Assembly (NCBI GenBank): GCA_964530525.1
Contig: CAZHBH010000009.1
Coordinates: 1-48,480 of the forward strand
Origin: CAYNQN01 sp964530525
Lineage (GTDB): Bacteria > Actinomycetota > Acidimicrobiia > Acidimicrobiales > Acidimicrobilacustridaceae
Reading direction: 5' to 3'
DNA: 48,480 nt
Shown here in pieces: positions 21,982 to 29,649 of the stretch. Under the pieces are notes generated by a model that saw nothing but the letters and a program-made list of their open reading frames with translations, was not told the origin of the DNA and did no database searches. The position numbers and the translations under genes were made by a program. The stretch's first letter is position 1, and every line of letters starts with the position of its first letter.

Positions 21982-24374
21982 CCGCCCATCATCGCGCGCG
22001 CAGCTGCCCTGGACTCCGCGATGACGTGCGAATCCACCTCGAACCAACTGCCGATGAAGGCCATGCCCACGACCGAGGTCGCATCCGTGGCGGCAGCGCC
22101 TGCTCCCCCGGCCCCTTCAGGAGCTCGCAACGTCGGGGCGCCGGAGGGGGAGACGTCGGCGGCGAGCGTGGAGAAGCAGTCGGCCGCACTGGGCGCCACG
22201 ATCCGGCGCTCGTCCGGATCGTCGAGGGGGGCTCCACCGCACAGCGCGTCGCCCAGTGCGGCCACCTCCCGTGCGCCCGAGGCAGCCCTCCCATCCAGCA
22301 GGGCTCTGGTCGCGGCGCAACCTCTTAGAGGTGGGAGGCCAGACCTGATCCAACCGAGCGCATCGGCGGTGTGGCGCAACCGGGAGACCGCCATGACCAG
22401 CTGGTCCATCGCCCCGAAGGGAAGCGCCTGCGCCCTGGCCTCACCATGGGCGAGCATCACGGCCTCGTCGGCGTCCTCGATCGCGGTGATCGCCCGCAGG
22501 CGCTCGGCCTCCACGGGCGCACGCGATGCCCACTCGCCCGCGTCCACGAGTCGCGCCGCGGTCGTCGGGCCAGGTGCGGGTTGCGCCGGCCCCTGGTCAC
22601 CTGAGGTCGTGAGCGCGTATGTAGCGGCGAGGTAGGTGGCCGTCGCGTGGTACGCCGCCCCGATGACGGTGGCGACCTGCGCCCGCACCCCCCGGGGCCA
22701 CAGCAGGAGCCCGACGCACACCGCCACGACCGCCCCCAGGCCGATGTCGGCAAGCCTCGTGACACCTGTCTGCCAACCCGCGGGTTCCACCAAGTTGAAC
22801 AGGACCACCACGAACAAGGTGAAGCTCGCCTGCCCGGCGACGAAGTGGATCGCCTTCGGCGTCCACGCTGCGAGGAACGCCGTGATCGGCAGCAGGACCC
22901 ACAATGACGGCTGATTCCCGTCGATCAGGAGGAACACCGGGACGACCAGCGCGAACCCTGCTGCGGTGCCGACTACTGCCTGCAGCGCGTTTGCGGCAGT
23001 TCCAGCCGCGCTCGATCGCAGCACCGACAGGGTGCCCAGGGCCACCCAGAATCCGTGCTCGACATCGATGACTCGGGCGAGGGCCACAGAGGCGCAGATG
23101 GCGATGGCCGCCCGGATCGCGTTGCGTCCCCAGGCCGAGGTGGGCGATGCGTGGGAGCGCAGGATCCGCAGGCCGCGCCGCAGCGCCCCAGCGGAGCCTG
23201 CTGAAGGCACCATGGGGGGCGGTTCGAAGGCCCTGACGTCGTCGACGGCGCCACCCGAGGCAAGCCTCGCGTTCGCCCCCATGGAGAGCGTGAGGTGGAC
23301 GAGCATCCGCACGGCGAAGGAGGTCTCGACCCGCGCCACAGCCCGCTCTCCCTCTCCCTCGGCCATCGCCTCCGCCACGTCCTGCTCGAGGAGCTCGAGA
23401 TCCCTCGCCCTGACCAACGCCAGACCGCGCAGGTCCAGGCCGTCGGGCCCTCCCCTCAGCAAGGTGCTCGTGTCGCCCATGGCGGCAACGGCCGCCGACA
23501 CCACCTCTGCATGGTCGTCCACCGCCGAGCGAGAACGCTCCTGCACCAGCGCGTGAGCGAACACGACGATCTGGCGAACCTGGTCTACGAGCAGCACGAG
23601 GGCCTGGTCGCGAACCGCCGGACCTCGAGGTCGCTGAGCGAAGGCGTCCCAAGCGGCCACGAGCCGGTCGGTGGCTCGAGCGAGCTCGTCGACCATCCCC
23701 GGCAGCTCTTGGTCGCTCGGGTCCTCCTGCCAGCTCGACAGCAGGCGAGCCAGGCGGTCGGCCACGTCTGCCGCGAGCATCCCGATCCGCCTCCTGGAGC
23801 GCCGCGGCCACAGGGCCACGGCAGCGACCGCGCAGAGCACACCTGCGACCAGCCAGCCTGCTGCCTGAGGTACGGCCTGGCTCGAAGGCGACGGAACCAT
23901 CACGGCCAGCACGAAGGCCAGGGTGGCCGGGACGGTGGCCTGTGCCCAATAGCCACCGAACACCGCCAGCTGCTGGAGCGCCAGGACCACGAGGAAGGTG
24001 CCCAGCACGGCGACGGACGTCCACTGGGAGGCGATCGTTCCCAGCACCACCACACCGGCACCGGCGAACGCGAGCACGACGTAGGCACGAGCCCTGCGAA
24101 GCAAGGCTCCACCGAAGTCCGAGAAGCTGAGCATGGCGAACACGCCGAACCCTGCGAAGAGGGCGAAGAGCTCGTCGTCGAGAACCGCCAGGCCGAAGGC
24201 GAAGGGCACCGGGAGCACCAACGCCGTGCGCAGAGCCTTCCGCACCTCGCCACAGTCTGGGTCGCGCGAGCCGAGCCACGAGGCGCGCCGCTCCTTGCGG
24301 GACCCCCGGGCTCGATTCGGCCCTGTCCCTGGGGGTGATTTCGCGGCGGTGGGCTCTGCGGACCCGTCGGTCAC
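21978..24374 (-). CDS. FUSC-family membrane transporter
   Basis: 798-residue polytopic protein of the fusaric-acid-resistance / aromatic-acid-exporter family. Two homologous halves are visible. The first helix bundle covers about residues 40-190 (LVLPVPFAFGLAVLDDELFA, ARAYVVLAFAGAGVVVLG). A large cytoplasmic helical region follows (about 200-400), then a second bundle at about 430-600 (AIRAAIAICASVALARVID, GFWVALGTLSVLRSS) and a soluble tail. FWVALGTLSVLRSSAAGT is the classic FUSC signature. The start is uncertain; GTG 24374 precedes a Ser/Pro-rich cytoplasmic stretch, and the longer frame to 24551 overlaps the rpf-like gene's control region. Coupled to the cupin by a 4-base overlap, so the pair may handle an aromatic or dicarbonyl compound (inference). 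Confidence 0.85.
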   Translation of the reverse strand: MTDGSAEPTAAKSPPGTGPNRARGSRKERRASWLGSRDPDCGEVRKALRTALVLPVPFAFGLAVLDDELFALFAGFGVFAMLSFSDFGGALLRRARAYVVLAFAGAGVVVLGTIASQWTSVAVLGTFLVVLALQQLAVFGGYWAQATVPATLAFVLAVMVPSPSSQAVPQAAGWLVAGVLCAVAAVALWPRRSRRRIGMLAADVADRLARLLSSWQEDPSDQELPGMVDELARATDRLVAAWDAFAQRPRGPAVRDQALVLLVDQVRQIVVFAHALVQERSRSAVDDHAEVVSAAVAAMGDTSTLLRGGPDGLDLRGLALVRARDLELLEQDVAEAMAEGEGERAVARVETSFAVRMLVHLTLSMGANARLASGGAVDDVRAFEPPPMVPSAGSAGALRRGLRILRSHASPTSAWGRNAIRAAIAICASVALARVIDVEHGFWVALGTLSVLRSSAAGTAANALQAVVGTAAGFALVVPVFLLIDGNQPSLWVLLPITAFLAAWTPKAIHFVAGQASFTLFVVVLFNLVEPAGWQTGVTRLADIGLGAVVAVCVGLLLWPRGVRAQVATVIGAAYHATATYLAATYALTTSGDQGPAQPAPGPTTAARLVDAGEWASRAPVEAERLRAITAIEDADEAVMLAHGEARAQALPFGAMDQLVMAVSRLRHTADALGWIRSGLPPLRGCAATRALLDGRAASGAREVAALGDALCGGAPLDDPDERRIVAPSAADCFSTLAADVSPSGAPTLRAPEGAGGAGAAATDATSVVGMAFIGSWFEVDSHVIAESRAAARAMMGG

Positions 24375-24433
24375 GGCGGCCTGGTCTAGCAGGCATTTCG
24401 TCCCCGAAGGCGCCCGGACAGGGTGGCAGTTGA

Positions 24434-24449
24434 GGTGACGGATGTCACA
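24434..24449 (+). promoter_or_regulatory. CRP/FNR-type operator upstream of the rpf-like gene
   Basis: GGTGA-N6-TCACA, an inner perfect palindrome GTGAC-N4-GTCAC (24435-24448). It differs by one base from the TGTGA-N6-TCACA consensus of CRP proteins, including the mycobacterial one. A TAACGT hexamer at 24482-24487 could be the -10, putting the site about 52 bases before the transcription start. Confidence 0.5.
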
Positions 24450-24481
24450 AGTCAAAAGATGCGTGATCCGAAACCGACCGG

Positions 24482-24487
24482 TAACGT
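24482..24487 (+). promoter_or_regulatory. Possible -10 element TAACGT of the rpf-like gene
   Basis: TANNNT hexamer 40 bases before ATG 24528. It would give a short leader, unlike the leaderless genes nearby. TAACTC eight bases on is a weaker alternative. Confidence 0.3.
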
Positions 24488-24527
24488 CCGTAACTCGACC
24501 GCAACAAATGGAGTCGAGCCCTCCCTC

Positions 24528-25145
24528 ATGTTCTCCCCCCAACCCCCCCATCGCGCTGCCCTGGCCGTGTGCCTGGTCGGTGCCTTCGCTCTACTGATCG
24601 GGATCGGTCCGATCGTCGGCTCCCGTGTCGGCCAGACGGCGGACGCGAACGAGCTCTCGGCCACGGATACTTCGGAGGGGTCCACCACCTCTTCCTCCAC
24701 CACCACCGTGGCCCCGATACCGACGGCGGCCGAGATCGCCGCCACCTCGTCGAGCTCGTCGACCAGCTCGACGACCACGAGCACGACGGTCGCCCCTCCA
24801 CCACCACCTCCTCCTGCGCCCGAACCGGAGCCCGAACCGGAGCCGGAGCCCGAGCCCGAGCCGGTGGCAGCCTCGTCCGGCTACGCGACGCGCACCGACA
24901 TCCCCGACGCCTACTGGGATCGGATGGCACAGTGCGAGACCGGCGGGAACTGGTCGCACTACCCAGGGGCTCGCTGGTCGGGGGGCCTCGGCATCTACAC
25001 ACCGGGCTGGATCCAGTTCGGAGGCGGGGAGTTCGCGCCGTCGGCAGGAGAGGCGACGCGCGAGCAGCAGATCGTCGTTGCGAACCGCATCGCCGCTGTC
25101 GGCCTGGGCGGCTGGGGATGCCTGTCTACCGTCGGGTACCCCTGA
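24528..25145 (+). CDS. Resuscitation-promoting-factor-like transglycosylase
   Basis: Secreted or membrane-tethered 205-residue muralytic enzyme. One hydrophobic helix (about 14-32, LAVCLVGAFALLIGIGPIVG) serves as signal or anchor. Then come a Ser/Thr-rich spacer, a proline run, seven Pro-Glu repeats and the C-terminal Rpf (Transglycosylas) domain from about residue 125. Domain marks are YWDRMAQCETGGNW, with the catalytic Glu after Cys, GGLGIYTPGWIQFGGGEFAP, TREQQIVVANRIAAVG and the closing GWGCLSTVGYP. The cysteine pair (QCE ... GCL) matches the Rpf disulfide. Such enzymes cleave peptidoglycan glycan strands and stimulate regrowth of dormant actinobacteria. The ATG at 24528 is chosen for signal-peptide fit. 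A CRP-type palindrome lies upstream. Confidence 0.88.
   Translation: MFSPQPPHRAALAVCLVGAFALLIGIGPIVGSRVGQTADANELSATDTSEGSTTSSSTTTVAPIPTAAEIAATSSSSSTSSTTTSTTVAPPPPPPPAPEPEPEPEPEPEPEPVAASSGYATRTDIPDAYWDRMAQCETGGNWSHYPGARWSGGLGIYTPGWIQFGGGEFAPSAGEATREQQIVVANRIAAVGLGGWGCLSTVGYP
24819..24860 (+). repeat. Seven tandem Pro-Glu codon pairs
   Basis: CCN-GAR repeated seven times, encoding a stiff PE linker between the membrane segment and the Rpf domain. Near-identical hexamers make it prone to length variation by slippage. Confidence 0.85.
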
Positions 25146-25253
25146 CCCCCCGAGCGCCTTCCTGCCACGCCATCCTCCGTCCGCAAGCCGTCGCCCCGGG
25201 TGATCCGAGCAGACGCGGACCCGCTGCGACGACATCCGGTGGCGCACCCCCGG

Positions 25254-25259
25254 TAGCGT
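25254..25259 (+). promoter_or_regulatory. -10 element TAGCGT of the DUF305 gene
   Basis: TAGCGT, 7 bases, then GTG 25267. Consistent with leaderless translation. Confidence 0.5.
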
Positions 25260-25266
25260 CGAGCTG

Positions 25267-26022
25267 GTGAGCAGCTCGATCCCGGTGGGGGAAGGTCTCG
25301 AAGCCGCCGAAGGCCCGGACGACTCGGAGGCGACGCCTGCCTCCCTGGGTGCAGGGCGCACCGACTCGACCGCACCGGGTCCTGGGGCGGACCCCGTTGG
25401 AGATCGCCCACGTCCCATCGGCGTCGGTTGGTGGGTGGCCCTCGGTTTGGCGGTGGCGTTCCTGGTAGGAGCCCTGGGCTACGTGTGGGGTACCCATGCG
25501 GCCGATCCTGCGGCCACCTACGGCGAGGTCGACAAGGGCTTCCTCGCCGACATGATGAGCCACCACGACCAGGCCGTGCTGATGGCCGCCGGTACCCAGA
25601 ACCGGGCGACCGACCCGATCGTCCAGGGCTTCGCCGAAGAGGTGATCTCCTTCCAGCGTTGGGAGCTCGGGATGATGACCGAGATGCTCGCCCAGGCAGG
25701 AGCCCCGCTGCCCAGCAGCGATCCGGACCGGATGACCATGGAGTGGATGCACATGCCCACGCCCCTCGGAGTGATGCCGGGGATGGCGAGCCCCGAGCAG
25801 CTCGAGGCCCTCGAGGCCGCCCAAGGTCGGGATCTCGACGTCATGTTCCTCGAGCTCATGCGGGACCACCACGAAGGAGGCATCCACATGGCCCGCTACG
25901 CAGCGGAGAACGCCGAGAACCCGAGGGTTCGAGAGCTCGCCGCACGCATGGCGAGGAACCAGGCCGTCGAGGTGAACGAGTACAACGCCCGACTTCGGGC
26001 CCTGGGCGTACAGGTGCCCTGA
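25267..26022 (+). CDS. DUF305 membrane-anchored protein
   Basis: 251 residues: an acidic cytoplasmic N-terminus (1-50), one membrane helix (about 52-75) and an extracytoplasmic DUF305 domain, a ferritin-like four-helix bundle duplicated within the family. Both hallmark segments are present: FLADMMSHHDQAVLMAA and FLELMRDHHEGGIHMARYA, each with an adjacent His-His pair plus Met residues that could bind copper or other metals. ERITIES-type enzymatic motifs are absent. The family is common in actinobacteria and often linked to copper handling; no copper gene lies nearby, so that remains a guess. The stop lies inside a hairpin shared with the stop of mrpG on the other strand. Confidence 0.9.
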   Translation: MSSSIPVGEGLEAAEGPDDSEATPASLGAGRTDSTAPGPGADPVGDRPRPIGVGWWVALGLAVAFLVGALGYVWGTHAADPAATYGEVDKGFLADMMSHHDQAVLMAAGTQNRATDPIVQGFAEEVISFQRWELGMMTEMLAQAGAPLPSSDPDRMTMEWMHMPTPLGVMPGMASPEQLEALEAAQGRDLDVMFLELMRDHHEGGIHMARYAAENAENPRVRELAARMARNQAVEVNEYNARLRALGVQVP

Positions 26023-26037
26023 GCCCCGCCCTCAGGG
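26017..26037. terminator. Bidirectional hairpin containing both stop codons
   Basis: CCCTGAG - CCCCGCC - CTCAGGG, a 7-bp stem. The left arm carries the DUF305 TGA (26020-26022) and the right arm the reverse TGA of mrpG (26034-26032). Confidence 0.55.
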
Positions 26038-26394
26038 GGCGAGGTCGTCGCCGATGCTCCCTCGCTCTTCGATCTCCTGCAGCTCGTCCACGCTGTCGAC
26101 GGCTGGGCCCCTGTCCATGCGAGCCACTCGATAAGCCGCCCTCGCTATGAGGTTGGCCCCTATGGGGAGGGTCATCAACTGGAGGATGGCCGCCATGACG
26201 AGCGACGTGGCCTCGTAGGCGGAGCTGGCACCTACGGCAGCACCCACCAGCACGAGCAGGAGCCCGAGCGCCGACGCCTTCGTGAGGGCGTGCAGCCTGG
26301 CCAGGGCTTCACCGAACCGCACCACGCCGATCCCCGCCAGGCACACGAGGCCGCAGCCGAACAGGACGATGAACTGCGCCGCACCGTCGCGCAT
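26032..26394 (-). CDS. mrpG: Mrp Na+/H+ antiporter subunit G
   Basis: Small membrane subunit of the multi-subunit cation/proton antiporter. 120 residues with three hydrophobic helices (QFIVLFGCGLVCLAGIGVVR, ALGLLLVLVGAAVG and SLVMAAILQLMTLPIGANL), the last continuing into the MrpG-typical PIGANLIARAAYR. RFGEALARLHALTKASALG is the family's best-conserved segment. The acidic C-terminal tail (SVDELQEIEERGSIGDD) is longer than minimal. ATG 26394 shares one base with the mrpF stop; GTG 26397 (GTGA overlap) is equally possible. Last gene of the seven-gene operon, ending in a shared bidirectional hairpin. Confidence 0.92.
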   Translation of the reverse strand: MRDGAAQFIVLFGCGLVCLAGIGVVRFGEALARLHALTKASALGLLLVLVGAAVGASSAYEATSLVMAAILQLMTLPIGANLIARAAYRVARMDRGPAVDSVDELQEIEERGSIGDDLAP

Positions 26395-26645
26395 CACGAC
26401 CCCCGGCTCTCTATGAAGCGGGCGGCGATGGCAGTTCCCACGAAGCTCACCAGCGTCGCCACCACCACGACGCCCAGGAACGCGGCCGATCCGGTCTGGA
26501 GGGCGTTCACCGCCAGGGCGCACACCCCGACGACCAGGATCCCGTCCAACGAGAGCACCCTGTCGGCGAGCGAGGGGCCCCGAACGAGTCGGAACACGAA
26601 GCAACCCGTGGCCACCACCAGCAGGCCGTAGGCAAGCGCGATCAC
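26394..26645 (-). CDS. mrpF: Mrp Na+/H+ antiporter subunit F
   Basis: 83-residue membrane subunit with three helices, the normal MrpF size. Recognised by RLVRGPSLADRVLSLDGILV, which matches the conserved GPxxxDRVxxxD of the family, followed by AFLGVVVVATLVSFVGTAIA and a short Arg-rich end. GTG 26645 overlaps the mrpE stop as GTGA; the longer open frame upstream lies inside mrpE and is not conserved. Confidence 0.92.
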   Translation of the reverse strand: MIALAYGLLVVATGCFVFRLVRGPSLADRVLSLDGILVVGVCALAVNALQTGSAAFLGVVVVATLVSFVGTAIAARFIESRGS

Positions 26646-27229
26646 GAAGTTCCCTTCCGCCGCCCACCTCTGCCAGCACGCCGAGGGGCGTCGAACGCCT
26701 CGATGATGAGGCACTTGAGCTCCTCCACCTCAGCCCTCGCCGCCTCCAAGTCGTGCAGCTGGAGCACGTGCACGTACATCATCGCGGGCTCCCTCGTGAC
26801 CTCCACCGCAACGGTTCCCGGCGTCAGGCAGACGGTGTTGGCGAGGAGGGTCACGATCCCGTCCGTGCAGCCATCGGTGGGGACCGCGATCACACCCGTC
26901 AACAGGTTCGAACGGCGACTCAAGATCGCTCGGCTCATGACCACGTTCGACTCGATCAGCTTCGAGAAGAAGTAGGCGACGAACCGCAGAAGGGGAAGCG
27001 GTCGGGGCAGCACCCGAGGCAGCAGAGGCCCCGCTGTGGGAAAGGCGACCAGCAGGCCGAAGCCCACCAGCAACCCGCTACCGATGGCCGCGGGGCTCAG
27101 ATCGCCCCACAGCATGAGCCACACGCCGAGCATCAGGCCCAACAGCGACAGTGCGCTCGCCCCGAAGCCCGTCGAGGCCCCACCTGGGACCACCCTTCGA
27201 CCGGCGGCACCTCGGCCGGTTGCGCTCAT
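26642..27229 (-). CDS. mrpE: Mrp Na+/H+ antiporter subunit E
   Basis: 195-residue subunit with two N-terminal helices (SLLGLMLGVWLMLWG, GLLVGFGLLVAFP) and a cytoplasmic C-terminal domain. Family marks: FSKLIESNVVMSRAILSR, then GVIAVPTDGCTDGIVTLLAN, TPGTVAVEV and MYVHVLQL. The basic tail RRAGRGGRRKGTS is an addition. ATG 27229 overlaps the mrpD stop as ATGA. MrpE helps assembly of the complex and is not thought to conduct ions itself. Confidence 0.92.
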   Translation of the reverse strand: MSATGRGAAGRRVVPGGASTGFGASALSLLGLMLGVWLMLWGDLSPAAIGSGLLVGFGLLVAFPTAGPLLPRVLPRPLPLLRFVAYFFSKLIESNVVMSRAILSRRSNLLTGVIAVPTDGCTDGIVTLLANTVCLTPGTVAVEVTREPAMMYVHVLQLHDLEAARAEVEELKCLIIEAFDAPRRAGRGGRRKGTS

Positions 27230-28737
27230 GGCGTTGCGCTCCCCGTGGGGGCACCGCCGAGCACTGCCTGCACGTAGCCGACCGGATCCAGCAGGTCGGT
27301 GGCAGCGCGCTCGGTGAGGGCGTAGAGCGGCCCGGCGGCGACCGCTATGGCCAGGCTCACGGCCACCAGCGCCACCGTGGGGACGATCATCAGGGCGGGT
27401 GCGGGCTTGCCAGAAGCAGGCTCCTCCCCCGCCACGACCTCAGGCGGGTTCCAGAAGACCCCGCCCCAGATCTTCATCATCGAGAAGAGGGTGAGGAGGC
27501 TCACCGCCAGGCTCACCCCCACGATGACGTAGGCCGTGCTGGAGACACCCGCCTCGACGAGGGCGAGCTTGGCCAGGAAGCCCGAGAAGGGCGGGATGCC
27601 CGCGAGGCTCAGCGCCGGGAGGATGAACAGCGCTGCCAGGAGGGGCGCAGTTCCGACCATCCCGCCCACCCGACTCAACCTGCTGGATCCTCCTACGTGC
27701 TCGATCAGGCCACCGGTGAGGAACAGGCTGGTCTTCACCACGATGTGGTGGACGATGTAGAGGATCGCGCCGGCGATGCCAGCCAGGGTGAACAAGCCCA
27801 GTCCCATGATCATGTAGCCGATCTGGCTCACGATGTGGAACGAGAGGATGCGCTTCACGTCGCCCTGGGCGATCGCGCCCAGCACGCCGACCACCATCGT
27901 CAGGCCGGCCAGGACCAGCAGCAGGGTCGCCGGGCGCGAGTCGGAGGGGAAGAGCAGGGTCTGGGTGCGGAAGATCGCGTACACGCCGACCTTGGTGAGC
28001 AACCCGGCGAACACCGCCGTCACCGGAGAAGGTGCCGTGGGGTAGCTGTCAGGCAACCAGAAGAAGAGAGGGAAGATCGCTGCCTTTATCCCGAACACCA
28101 CCAGGAGCAAGACGGACAGCGCGGACAGCAGGCCCACCGGCAGGACCGCCATCTTCTCCGACAGGTCGGCCATGTTCACCGTGCCGGTGGCGGAGTAGAT
28201 GAAGGCGATGGCCACGAGGAAGAGCGCAGAGGCGATGAGGCTGATCACCACGTACGTCATGCCCGAGCGGACCTGGTCACGCCGGCCACCCAGGGTTATC
28301 AGCACGTAGCTGGAGGTGAGCATCATCTCGAACGCGACGAAGAGGTTGAAGAGGTCGCCTGCCAGGAACGAAGCCGCGACACCTGCAGATAGCACCAGGT
28401 AGACCGACTGGAAGCCCACGTGGTTGCGCTCCGGCCCGGGCTGGCCGATGGCGTAGAGGAAGACCGCCAGCACCACCACCGAGCCGATCACCACCATGAT
28501 CGCCGAGAACCTGTCGGCCACGAGCGTGATGCCCACGGGCGCCGGCCACCCGCCCGCCTGGACGGCCAGAGGGCCGTCGCGGTCGACGGCGATCGCCAGG
28601 ACGATCGATATCACGGTGACGCTCGCGAGGATCGTCGTGCCTATGACCCTCTGGGCGACCCTGGCCCGCCCGACGAGGATCGAGACGGCGGCACCAACGA
28701 TCGGCAGCACCACGGGCAGCACGAGCAGCGTGCTCAC
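27226..28737 (-). CDS. mrpD: Mrp Na+/H+ antiporter subunit D
   Basis: 503-residue NuoN/NuoM-like proton-conducting subunit with about 14 helices. Typical blocks are LFNLFVAFEMMLTSSYVLIT with the key TM5 Glu (FEMM), IKAAIFPLFFWLPDSYPTAP with the TM7 Lys, VTAVFAGLLTKVGVYAIFR with the second Lys, and ILSFHIVSQIGYMIMGLGLF. The cluster is full length. GTG 28737 overlaps the mrpC stop as GTGA; the long upstream open frame only shadows mrpC and mrpB. The C-terminus (GGAPTGSATP) runs into the mrpE start. Confidence 0.95.
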   Translation of the reverse strand: MSTLLVLPVVLPIVGAAVSILVGRARVAQRVIGTTILASVTVISIVLAIAVDRDGPLAVQAGGWPAPVGITLVADRFSAIMVVIGSVVVLAVFLYAIGQPGPERNHVGFQSVYLVLSAGVAASFLAGDLFNLFVAFEMMLTSSYVLITLGGRRDQVRSGMTYVVISLIASALFLVAIAFIYSATGTVNMADLSEKMAVLPVGLLSALSVLLLVVFGIKAAIFPLFFWLPDSYPTAPSPVTAVFAGLLTKVGVYAIFRTQTLLFPSDSRPATLLLVLAGLTMVVGVLGAIAQGDVKRILSFHIVSQIGYMIMGLGLFTLAGIAGAILYIVHHIVVKTSLFLTGGLIEHVGGSSRLSRVGGMVGTAPLLAALFILPALSLAGIPPFSGFLAKLALVEAGVSSTAYVIVGVSLAVSLLTLFSMMKIWGGVFWNPPEVVAGEEPASGKPAPALMIVPTVALVAVSLAIAVAAGPLYALTERAATDLLDPVGYVQAVLGGAPTGSATP

Positions 28738-29162
28738 GACGCGACCTCCGGACCGTCGGCGACGCCCTCGAGGTCCTCGAGCTCCTCGGCGTCCTCGGCG
28801 ACCTCCTCGTCGGGGTAGCCGCCCCTGGCCACGAGGCGGTCCTCCACGTCGTCCTCGACCTCGTCGTCCTCCGTCAGCAACCAGCTCCTGTAGGCGAGCG
28901 CCAACAGGAACACGGTCACGCCGAAGCTGATGACGATCGCCGTGAGGACCAGAGCCTGGGGCAGCGGATCGCTGAAGTCGTCCTGGTCGCCCATCCCGAT
29001 GAGCGGTGGTAGGCCGGGGTTGCCCGAGAGGAGCAGCAGGATGTTGGCGCCGTGGGCCATCAGGCCGACGCCGATGATGATCCGGCTGAGCTTCCGCTGG
29101 AGGACGAGGTAGGTGGCCACGCCGAAGAGCGCTGCCGCCGTGGCCGCCAGGATGACGTTCAT
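28734..29162 (-). CDS. mrpC: Mrp Na+/H+ antiporter subunit C
   Basis: 142-residue NuoK-like subunit with three helices: VILAATAAALFGVATYLVLQ, IIGVGLMAHGANILLLLSGN and ALVLTAIVISFGVTVFLLAL. The conserved block PLPQALVLTAIVISFG is complete. After the third helix comes an unusually acidic 40-residue tail (TEDDEVEDDVEDR and EEVAEDAEELEDLEG) that is longer than in typical MrpC. ATG 29162 overlaps the mrpB stop as ATGA. Confidence 0.94.
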   Translation of the reverse strand: MNVILAATAAALFGVATYLVLQRKLSRIIIGVGLMAHGANILLLLSGNPGLPPLIGMGDQDDFSDPLPQALVLTAIVISFGVTVFLLALAYRSWLLTEDDEVEDDVEDRLVARGGYPDEEVAEDAEELEDLEGVADGPEVAS

Positions 29163-29587
29163 CTCGGCTCGTCTCCCCCGAAGGCCTCGAAGACCATGAG
29201 GACCAAGCCGAGCACGAGCAGGTACACCCCGATGTCGAAGACGAGGGTGGACGACACGTGGATCTCACCGAGCACCGGGAGCTCCATCGTGGCCGCCTCG
29301 CCCTTCAGAACCGAATGACCTACGAGCAGCGGCGCCGCCGCGGTCGTTCCCGCCACAAGGAGACCGGTGCCCAGCACGGTCCAAGGCTTGAAGCGCGTCA
29401 GCCCCCGCACCTCCTCGATCCCGCCGGCGACGTAGCGCAAGGCGACGGCAGCGCCCGCTACGAGACCGCCGACGAAGCCGCCTCCGGGTTGGTCGTGGCC
29501 GGAGAACAAGAAGAAGACCGAACCGACCATCACGGCGTAGAAGACGACCTGGACCGAGACGTCGACCACCACCCAGCGCTTCAGCAC
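29159..29587 (-). CDS. mrpB: Mrp Na+/H+ antiporter subunit B
   Basis: 142 residues from GTG 29587, the usual MrpB length, with four helices. The hallmark FLFSGHDQPGGGFVGGLVAG is complete, followed by GGIEEVRGLTRFKPWTVLGTG and STLVFDIGVYLLVLGLVLMV. The start needs care. The frame is open to 29740, inside mrpA, without any ATG near the junction. The ATG that overlaps the mrpA stop (29649) is in a different frame and closes after 22 codons, right beside GTG 29587. I therefore take that GTG as the start, reached by coupled termination-reinitiation. A one-base frameshift joining the two frames is the alternative. Confidence 0.85.
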   Translation of the reverse strand: MLKRWVVVDVSVQVVFYAVMVGSVFFLFSGHDQPGGGFVGGLVAGAAVALRYVAGGIEEVRGLTRFKPWTVLGTGLLVAGTTAAAPLLVGHSVLKGEAATMELPVLGEIHVSSTLVFDIGVYLLVLGLVLMVFEAFGGDEPR

Positions 29588-29649
29588 GGGTGCCCACCGA
29601 TCTCGCAGGCGCAGCCGCGCCGAGGGCTCGACGTCGATCGTGGCGTCAT
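29581..29649 (-). CDS. 22-codon leader ORF bridging mrpA and mrpB
   Basis: ATG 29649 overlaps the mrpA stop as ATGA and opens a 22-residue Arg/Cys-rich frame starting MTPRSTSSPRRG. Its TGA (29583-29581) ends 4 bases past the GTG codon of mrpB. Possibly a translational relay; alternatively the trace of a frameshift in the mrpB 5' end. Not recognised as any protein. Confidence 0.35.
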   Translation of the reverse strand: MTPRSTSSPRRGCACEIGGHPC

